The notes under the pieces are model-generated. The model did not search any database. It saw only the letters and a program-made list of their open reading frames with translations, and was not told the origin of the DNA. A stretch of 64,000 nt of DNA. Origin: Microvelia longipes. Lineage: Eukaryota > Arthropoda > Insecta > Hemiptera > Veliidae. This document shows, piece by piece, positions 56,701 to 64,000 of this stretch; the stretch's first letter is position 1; every line of letters begins with the position of its first letter. Location of the stretch: positions 14,586,989-14,650,988 of the forward strand of contig JACMZG010000008.1 in assembly GCA_018340805.1 (NCBI GenBank), given 5' to 3'. Made by a program: the position numbers and the translations under genes.

Positions 56701-58046
56701 TACTTACTCTATTACCGGAAATCTTTACTACCAAATAGGCGCTAGGTGCTTTGTACCCTGGCCGCTTCGCCGGCTATTCAGCCTACGACTCCGAAACCCC
56801 AGTAAATGTTTATTGGTCGTTGTTTTATTTTTATTTCATTTTGGATGTATTTACTGAATTTTCCCTAGTCCTGACATGGCAAAGTATTAGGTTATTGGAA
56901 ATTTAATAACTTGTTTAACATTTATTATTAAGACCTAGTGAAGACCTAGTGCTAGATTATCAACTTTCATTTATTATGCTATTAAATTAAAGTTTACTAA
57001 AGTAATTATAAAATTCTTTCATTATTTAATTTTATATTTCCTTATATCTATTTTTCAAAATTGCAATTGCATTTATAAAATATGTCTTAATCGAGGAAAG
57101 TGTAAACATACATTTTAACATCATTACCTTTAACAACTGAATGAACCATTTATTTCATTAGAAACCCTACATATTCGTAAAATAAATATTACTGGGCAGT
57201 GCAAAAAATTAAAGCCAGCCCATTAAAATATGCTAAAGTTACGCCCATATTTGTGATCCAAAAATTAATAAATAATATCTCAACTTTCTCAAGTTTTAAT
57301 TTTATTTGTATTTTAAAATCTTGTTGAATTTTGATTTTAAAGTGTTATTTTACTTTTTGTTTACAGGTATGTTAAATTTGTTCTGCTATCAAACAAGGTT
57401 TTTTTTGTAAGTAGCAATAAGTTTTTGTGGTATCATAAATAACAAAAAAATAAATAAGAAAAGTTTTATATACGTACGTTATTAACTATTAACATTCCAA
57501 AATAGAAACATTTATTTTAACGTGTATTTTGAATGACCTACCGCAGAATAACTTATCAGATTTATATTTATCGCAAGTTAGAAATTAAGGTATACAATCT
57601 AATTAAATGTTTAATATCCTGTTTATAAAACTGGTTTTATTCCTCGTGTAATTGGTTCGAGTGTTTTCTAAAATAGTGAATTATTGTACCATCTATATTT
57701 GAATTTTTTCATAAATTTTCGTATCAAATTTCTTTTTTAATTTTTAAGCAGGATGAAGTGTGAAAGTCGTCAATAGAATGAAAATTCTCTTTATACTAGA
57801 TAAAATTTTGAGGCATGCCGAAAGTCCAAACTATATAGGTCGCAGGTTTTCCTGTACATGTATGTAGGGTTTACTGGGTTAGTCATGCGGGTATATAATA
57901 TGTAATGTTTTTTTTTTACATGTATATAGTATGTTTACAATGTGTTATGTTGTTTTATTTATATATATATGTATATAAATAAAATATTGTAAATCTTATG
58001 ACAAACAGCTTGGGTTTCACGATGACTTAACTGACTTAAGATTTTA
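56701..58046. other. Mostly unrecognised; GC patch at left
   Basis: 56735-56805 is less AT-rich and holds GGCGCTAGGTGC and CCTGGCCGCTTCGCCGG, possibly more R2. A short AT tract lies at 57960-57980. The rest is empty. Confidence 0.4.
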
Positions 58047-58233
58047 CTTGTCACCCTGTATGGGTGACTGCTGGGAATAAAACAAATTTATTTACTATCT
58101 GAGGACGAGCGAAGCGAGTTTTAATTTTATAATCGTTAAATTATAAATTTAACGACTTGTATATTCTGAGGATGAGCGTAGCGAATCCGATGTGGGGAGG
58201 AAAAGTTCTGAGGTGCCCCTACCTGATTTTTTT
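58047..58233 (+). repeat. R1 family, 5S-like end plus 3' module
   Basis: Starts inside the 5S-like segment (TGGGTGACTGCTGGGAATAA), then TTTACTATCTGAGGACGAGC with GAAGCGAG, an inverted AT spacer (TTATAATCGTTAAATT...), CTGAGGATGAGCGTAGCGAA, TCCGATG, GAGGAAAAGTTCTGAGG and CCTGATTTTTTT. Confidence 0.75.
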
Positions 58234-60062
58234 GCACGTAGTTAAAGAACATTGTTTTAAAACTCTTAAATGATGAATACATCAACGAACCTCAGACTAT
58301 TATTATCAATATTATACGCGGAACAAAACCTTAGTGTCTATTTCTTTGAGCATTAAATTATAGCTTTAATTTAATTTAAACTCAAGTCGTTTCACTAGAT
58401 CATTACTTAAGTTTAAGTGAGGCTTTTACTTATGTCAAAGACTCGTAAACCTCAGTGAAACTTTTGTTTAATAAGGAAGGAAGTCACTTGACGTAAGTGC
58501 TAGGGATTTAACTCATTATTGAGTTGAATTTGACCCGACATATAAACGGGACTTGTAAAATCGTGTCGTCCATTCACCAGCCGGCCAATCACTAGAGATT
58601 CATATTTCTTCAGTTTGCTATTGAATAATTTTATAAGAATCATTTTAGCAGATTTATAAAGGTACCAGCAGTATACTTTAAGCGTTACTTTTAAATGTTC
58701 TCGTGATATTTGCTTGCATATATCTTCTAAATCCTTATTGTTTAGTCTCAGTCCAGTAGTGAAAGGACTTTTTATTTTTTATGTGATTTAAAATCAAATA
58801 TATTGATTACATTGATCATGATCTTTACTCTTATTTGCATAAAATGAAATGGACCACTTTTCTTTTTCGTGTTGGGTAAATGATAAATATTACAAAGATC
58901 GGAATCTGTTATATTTTATTACCTAATTTTTAATGTTATAAATATAATTCATGATATTTAATATTAAATATATAAATTTTTAATATTTAATCTATAGTTC
59001 AGGTTACAGACCTAGAATTCGACCGATGAAAAATAGTTTGAGAAAAAATTTAATTCAACTTTGTATTTTGGTATAAAGGGATCAAGATTGAGCTCTGCTA
59101 GTCTTATCATGACCTACCCTCCATTTCTATTTATTTTACTGTCTCTATAACTTGTTTTACATTTTATTTCCGATTACTGCATTTAGTGCAGGATAATGTT
59201 AAAGTAATTATATCATGTGATATAGGTTATAAAATCCTAATGAAAAGGAATGCCATAGATTGTTTGTTACGAAATTCAAAAGTAATGATATTTATTAGAA
59301 ACTGACTGGCAACGCTAGTTCGCGTATTCTTGAATTTTATTTCACTGCATGACCATTATTTTGTTGCTATCATGAGGCAAAGTTGGTTGAGTTATATTTA
59401 ACTTATTTTTACATAGTTTTGGGTTAGAACTTTTAGATGCACTATTATTAAACCCTTACAAATATACTTTGATTATGATTTTAAAGTATAATAAAACAAA
59501 TATTTTGTAACAACTACAAATAAGTTGTATCAAAATATCATTTTTGCTAATAAATTTTTGATTTTATGAATTAGGTTACTTCATTAATATCTATACACCA
59601 AGAGAATAAAGAATGCATTTTTTTTTCTAAATTGTAAGCAGTTATATTATTATTTTGGCTTGAAACGCCAATAATTAATAACATTTTGTACCAATAATTT
59701 TGGTTTGTGGTCAGTCCCCCTTATAAATTTAGGGAATACAGCTCCAAAAAAATACAAAAATATTCCCCTTTTTTACAGTATTTGTAACCACAATTAAATA
59801 TTTTATTCACTTTTTATTCTCTAGGGAGAAAAAAGTTACATTTTTGCCCTTGGGAGTGAAAATTGCTTCTTTACTCCCTAAAAACTAGATATTTAACTTT
59901 TTATTGTTTAGAACATTTTATAGGACAATAATAAATCCGCGTATCTGAAAATCCTTACGGCCATTTAACTCACAGTTTCAAAGTCTATAATATTTTAATA
60001 ATAGTTATTTATATGTAATTTAGTAATTTCTTTGTCGTATCTGAGAACGTTGACACATATTT
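58234..60062. other. AT-rich sequence, nothing recognised
   Basis: About 1.8 kb without recognisable repeats or genes. Confidence 0.4.
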
Positions 60063-60317
60063 TCATACATCCTGTGGCCTATTGTCGGCATTTTCGTGAG
60101 AGACATCGTAAACGAGATCCGTTGTTCTAGTGACTTTCCGCTGTATCCTTGGGCTCATCTGTCGTGTTGTCTTATCTATCAACAGTGTCACGACGAAATC
60201 CTCGGACAATCTGACATAGTTACCGACATTATGAGGTTTCCTCGACTGACCTCTAGGTGGAGATATTCGTTCCGTTCTATTAGGTGCACACTGCAGTGGA
60301 ACTAAGTATTCTTCGTA
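60063..60317 (-). CDS. Open frame of unknown function, possible exon
   Basis: The minus strand is open for 84 codons between stops at 60318-60320 and 60063-60065. The conceptual product starts near YEEYLVPLQCAPNRTERISP and passes through NVGNYVRLSEDFVVTLLIDK to DLVYDVSHENADNRPQDV. There is no ATG until about residue 54, so it would have to be an internal exon or a fragment. The segment is distinctly less AT-rich than the kilobases around it, and its amino-acid mix is balanced, unlike translated AT-rich DNA. A 69-codon plus-strand frame overlaps (60096-60305), so the openness may only reflect composition. I recognise no domain. GTATGA directly at the 3' end is donor-like, but the upstream acceptor (CTTAG) lacks a pyrimidine tract. 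Confidence 0.2.
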   Translation of the reverse strand, partial: YEEYLVPLQCAPNRTERISPPRGQSRKPHNVGNYVRLSEDFVVTLLIDKTTRQMSPRIQRKVTRTTDLVYDVSHENADNRPQDV

Positions 60318-60924
60318 TCACTCACTTTAATAACAATCTTTTTCTCACCGTGAACATTGTGTTAAATGGTGTTGAAAATTTCTAGCGTCTTTTTTTCGGG
60401 GGTTTCTTTTTATAAGGAACTAATTTTGGGTAAATTAAGTTGAATTGTATATTTAGTTGTTCAACTCAGCAAATTTTAAATAACAGTACTATGTTATTTA
60501 TTATTTTATTTAGAACAAATGTATTATTATTGATGAGCTTGGCAAAGCTTGAACTAACGCAGTACCTATGACTTGATTGTTCTGTTAGAACGCAAGGGTT
60601 ATTAATACTCATGCCAATTCTGTTATGTTAAAAAAAATAATAATAGTGACTTTTTGAATGCGGTCTTAGACAAAACACACAGTACGATTAAATTAGTAGA
60701 CTAAACCTATAAAATTAACGACGAAAATGTTTGTAATTTGTTTGCTTTTATTTTTTCTCACCGAATGCTACCAAGAAATTATTATTAAAATTTGTTTTCA
60801 ATAAATTTAGATAAAAGGACTAATGTCTTCATTAATTTAGTTGATATTTCAATTTGTAATAGTCCAAAAAGCTTTAAAGTTATTAATGCTACTGTAGCTA
60901 TAAAAAAAGTATTGTATTTACCCT
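60318..60924. other. AT-rich sequence, nothing recognised
   Basis: No supported feature. Confidence 0.4.
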
Positions 60925-61140
60925 TAAAGTTCCAACCGAGGTTATACCATTATTATCCATTTTAGGAATTTTCATGACGGTCTGAGTAGTTTTTATCATG
61001 CTGTTTCTGTGTGTGCTTGTGTCTTATAACTCGCGCTGTGTTCATGCTAGAGAGTAAAACTTGGCATAAAAATCACACTTTAGGTTAAGTTGTACTTTTT
61101 GGAATATAATATTTATCAGACTTGAGTCTGATAGTAATTT
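60925..61140 (+). repeat. R1 family, old partial copy (tail to core)
   Basis: Ordered remnants: CCAACCGAGGTTATACCATT, TTTCATGACGGTCTGAGTAG, CATGCTGTTTCTGTGTGTGC, TATAACTCGCGCTGTGTTCA, GCTAGAGAGTAAAACTTGGC and a perfect hairpin, ATCAGACTTGAGTCTGAT. They match the first half of the 35.7-kb copy. Confidence 0.5.
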
Positions 61141-61500
61141 GTTGTCATCAAAAAGTTAAAAACAAGAGGTCTTCAGCCTCATCACCGCCACGTGGTTGTC
61201 TATAAGTAAATAAGCGATTTTTTAAATGAATTTGTCATAAACGTGATTTGGTTACATTATGTTATAGATGTCAATTGATTAAATCATAACTAACGCTGAT
61301 TGTGAAATATTACTTCGTATATTTGTTAACCATACATATTAGTTTTTGTGTGTACAATTTTAGCCAGAACAAACAACTTTTTGATGTTTTGTGATTTTTG
61401 TAATTTCGCAGTCATTATTGTGGGTTAATGACGACACTCATATTTCATAAACAGTTGGGTTCAGGACATTAACAAGGTCGACTTTTGTTCAAAGTTTCAT
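61141..61500. repeat. R2 family, diverged copy
   Basis: Left part (minus module): AACAAGAGGTCTTCAGCCTC, CGCCACGTGGTTGTC, AATAAGCGATTTTTTAAATG. Right part: ACTAACGCTGATTGTGAAAT, CAGTCATTATTGTGGGTTAA followed by TGACGACA, AGTTGGGTTCAGGACATTAA, AAGGTCGACTTTTGTTCAAA. The CRE-like octamer is mutated here and no AT tract follows. Confidence 0.55.
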
Positions 61501-61669
61501 TTTGACCAGTAAATCCCGTGCGTAAGTTCCCATGTGTTAGTCCCCTCCGCCTTACTCCTCCTCTATGACGCCAAACTCAGAAGCTCGATTCGCTTGAACG
61601 TGGCCATGAAGTCAAAAAAACTGTGATAAATAACCGGAAATATAAAAATATGTTAGGTGAACAACAAAT

Positions 61670-61795
61670 TAAGGTGTCGTCAAATATTTTTTTGGGGGCT
61701 CTGAGTAGAATTAAACCAGTCAATCCGAGTACATAAACCCAGGGGCTCGAGTTCAAATCTTGGTTCCGGAGAAAATTATTGTTATACATTTACAT
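61670..61795 (+). repeat. R3-type tRNA-like piece, solitary
   Basis: AAGGTGTCGTCAAATATTTT, GGGGGCTCTGAGTAGAATTA, ACCAGTCAATCCGAGTAC, CCAGGGGCTCGAGTTCAAAT, CTTGGTTCCGGA and AAATTATTG. This matches the reverse complement of the 49.93-50.21 kb stretch in order. Box B is GAGTTCAAATC. The foldback part is absent, so the tRNA-like module can occur alone. Confidence 0.5.
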
Positions 61796-61799
61796 TATA

Positions 61800-62042
61800 A
61801 GTGAAGTCGCCCGTGGTGTAGTGGTTAAGGTACGCGGCCAATACACAGAATGAATGGACTTTAGTCATGGGTTCAATCCCAGCACAAGCCTCTGGGATTT
61901 TTATGATAGGGATAAAATTTCTGTGTACCAAGTCCTTCAGAAGGGACGGAAAGCGGGTGGTCTCGAGCCTGTGCGTTGTCAGGTACTCGTTAAAGATCCC
62001 TTACCCTTAATGAAACTGGGTATAGGCAAAATTTAGGACCCT
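61800..62042 (+). mobile_element. tRNA-derived SINE
   Basis: TGGTGTAGTGG (about 61814-61824) is an exact fit to box A (TRGYNNARNNG), and GGGTTCAATCCC (from about 61869) contains an exact box B (GGTTCRANNCC). Their spacing, about 45-50 bases, is close to that in tRNAs, and the D-arm-like GTGGTTAAGGTACGCGG is intact. The body follows with AAGGGACGGAAAGCGGGTGG, CTCGTTAAAGATCCC and ACTGGGTATAGGC. A possible 7-bp target duplication, CATTATA, flanks it (61793-61799 and 62043-62049), although that word is AT-rich. No complete anticodon stem or acceptor pairing was found, so it is not a tRNA gene. The 60-codon frame inside is a shadow. Confidence 0.75.
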
Positions 62043-62049
62043 CATTATA

Positions 62050-63443
62050 GATTCATTATAATACTATACTGTTTCTGCCTTATAACATTTAGATCAACTA
62101 ATTTGTTAATCTGAACACAGCATACTTCCCTTTATCTAGTACAGAAGATCAACATATACTTAGGTGTAAACAAATCAATAAAGTGTTCTGTGTGGGTTAG
62201 GGCAGGTAAAAATGTCGTCAAGTTTTTATTGACCCATTGTACATTCTTATAAGCAAGGTCGAGTGCGGGACTAAGGTTATGTGCGCTAAGCCCATTATAA
62301 TGGTATGAATTTTATTTTATTAAGTTAGCTGTTACATTATTAATTAAAATTCAAATATTCAGTATTTATTCGTGTTATTTATTTGGAGCTAGTTAAAGAA
62401 ACACTGGTATTGGTGTATTGGTTTTGTGTATGCACCATCTTAAGTTAGTAATTAGGTAACCCTTTACTAAGTGCTACTTGGTAAGATTTTCTTTGATAAA
62501 CAATAGCGACATTCTTTCCCACTATTTATCATTGCTAAGAAAATTGTGTACTAACTTGATTGCAGACCCTATAGGCCTTGTTTTAGTTGTTCATTTGTGG
62601 CTTGTTAAACATTGTTTTTTCCCAGTTTACGTGTCTATCCCGCTGTACCCGCGAAATAGTACACATGTCCTTTTCGTGATCGTTTTCATTATTTCACTCC
62701 TGTAAAGTAATATGAACACTTGTGAAAAAAAACTGAAATGCTTGTTCTACATTTTCTTACCTAACACGTATATTTGATAATATAACTTAATTTTGCTATT
62801 TTGTTCGCATGCCATGTATAAAACTTCTTTTATTTCAAAACTATATTTGTTTTTGGATGTTTTTTTATAATTTTACCTTTAAAAAATGAAATCAGTTCAT
62901 TGACACTTATTTTTATTCTTTAAATATAATTTGAGTGTATAATTCATTTAATTATTAATAAGACATGATACATCATTTTGGTATCGTCATTCATCATTAT
63001 AGTTGAAACCAAAATTAAATAGAAACCGAAATTGCATTAATCATCTTGTGTCTAATTTTAGCTATAAAAGGTTTAAATAATAAAATTATTCAGTCAATTT
63101 TTTCATATTTTATGATATCTTTTATTAAAGTAAGCGAATAAAAGGTGTTTGGTTTATAAAATAAATAGTTCAGTGTGCCTGTACGCTAATTGTTATTTGT
63201 TTTGTCTGCCACGTTATTCAGTCGTTAAATATTTGTTATTTTTGTGATTTATAATTACTTCCCTGTTTATTTTAACTTAAATAATCTTTTTGACGTTTTT
63301 ATTAAATGCTAATTTTAATCCACTAAAGCAAATAATTGTAATTTCATCGTCTAAATAAAGCAACATAATTATTATTGTTGATTCATCCAAATTAGAAAAT
63401 GATAGCTATCTAATTGTTTATACATTTTAAGTTGTACGAAATA

Positions 63444-63444
<1 letters not shown>
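62050..63444. other. AT-rich sequence, nothing recognised
   Basis: A 75-codon frame at 62478-62705 is hydrophobic and unremarkable. No repeat family was recognised. Confidence 0.4.

Positions 63445-63505
<61 letters not shown>
63445..63505. repeat. (AT)n microsatellite
   Basis: A clean AT dinucleotide tract bounded by TAC words. Confidence 0.95.
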
Positions 63506-63509
<4 letters not shown>

Positions 63510-64000
63510 TTATTGAATAAATTTAGGAAGTATCACAGCTTTAATTTATTATAGTATGCAATTAAAATGCAGAAAGAGACGTTAGACTTGTGATATGAGA
63601 TGTTCGAAGAGAGATTACATCTGGATCGCTTGATGTATACTTATGGCATGTAATGTAGGAGATTCTATTTATTGATGATTTGTGTTCCTGCTAAGATGGC
63701 AGGACCTTCTTACTCTTATCCATCGAAGCAGGAGGTTTGATGAGAATAAAATAGCAAAGGCTTAGTGATAGGTGGATGATTTCGTGAATGTTAAAAATGG
63801 TCCACATGCTCATACCAGGTTTGTCTTTCTCACACATACTATTTAAACTGCATTTCGGCAGTTATACTTGACGGATACTATTTTCTGTTATGGAAATATA
63901 ATTTAAAATGTCTATTTTATTGGAAAGGGATTGACAGGCAGATCATGTCAGGTTTTATTTATTTATTCATAAATGAATTTAATTCATGAACTTAGATGTC
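63506..64000. other. Sequence with no recognised feature
   Basis: Somewhat less AT-rich around 63560-63800, but no open frame, RNA gene or repeat family was recognised. Confidence 0.4.

Overview
The window looks like a gene-poor stretch of a nuclear genome from an invertebrate animal. The DNA is strongly A+T-rich by eye, with at least a dozen long (AT)n tracts, tRNA- and 5S-rRNA-derived repeats, LINE-type 3' ends with target-site duplications, and many foldback elements. No long open reading frame exists and I could not assemble an exon-intron gene model. An arthropod is a reasonable guess from the overall style, but nothing in the sequence fixes the lineage. Nothing bacterial, organellar or viral was seen, and there is no CRISPR array.

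Most of the recognisable content is a set of interspersed repeats named here for convenience. R1 (about 0.65-0.84 kb when long) has a hairpin end (ACTTTTCC...GGAAAAGT), a core with a CRE-like octamer (TGACGTCA), a segment closely resembling 5S rRNA (box A to box C region), two short hairpin-like blocks (GAGGACGAGCGAAGCGAG...) and a T-run end (GTACCCGATTTTTT). About fifteen R1 copies or pieces lie between 1 kb and 61 kb, most of them between 20.7 and 40 kb. R2 has a GC-rich GAAGCGGCC-type module, the same kind of CRE-like core, and usually an (AT)n tract at the far edge. R3 has a 450-590 bp foldback ending in GCGCCAGAATTATT, then an antisense tRNA-like T-arm, a 150-bp unit and again the CRE-like core. 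Thus three otherwise different repeats share one core, and two of them carry RNA-polymerase-III-type promoter homology. This modular superfamily is the most interesting thing in the window.

Layout. 0-5.5 kb: mostly featureless AT-rich DNA with one R1 relic and a small decayed coding-like patch. 5.5-15.5 kb: R2 copies, AT microsatellites, an R3 foldback, two other foldbacks and a short reverse-transcriptase-like relic. 15.6-16.7 kb: a TATA box followed by a 41-codon ORF, a very GC-rich hairpin and a tandem array. 17.6-21 kb: half an R3, a 0.45-kb tandem duplication carrying AT tracts, and an R1 head. 21-37 kb: dense R1 copies, one split by a LINE fragment with a 12-bp target duplication, and two minisatellites (a 38-bp unit at 33.4-34.3 kb and one inside an R1 copy). 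36.9-43 kb: a 501-bp TA-flanked foldback, an R1 and a 170-bp foldback. 43-52 kb: two full R3 composites. 54-58 kb: a second 169-bp foldback, R2 and R1 pieces and the longest AT tract. 60-62 kb: a GC-richer open frame on the minus strand, R1/R2/R3 pieces, and a tRNA-derived SINE with an apparent 7-bp target duplication.

The host may regulate genes nearby: a perfect RFX X-box palindrome (27957), an NRF1-like/E2F-like palindrome pair (8735-8783) and a GTCACGTGAC E-box (37717) stand out from the background. No transcript can be attached to them from sequence alone. Long stretches with nothing recognisable are listed as such. All family assignments were made by eye and need alignment to confirm.
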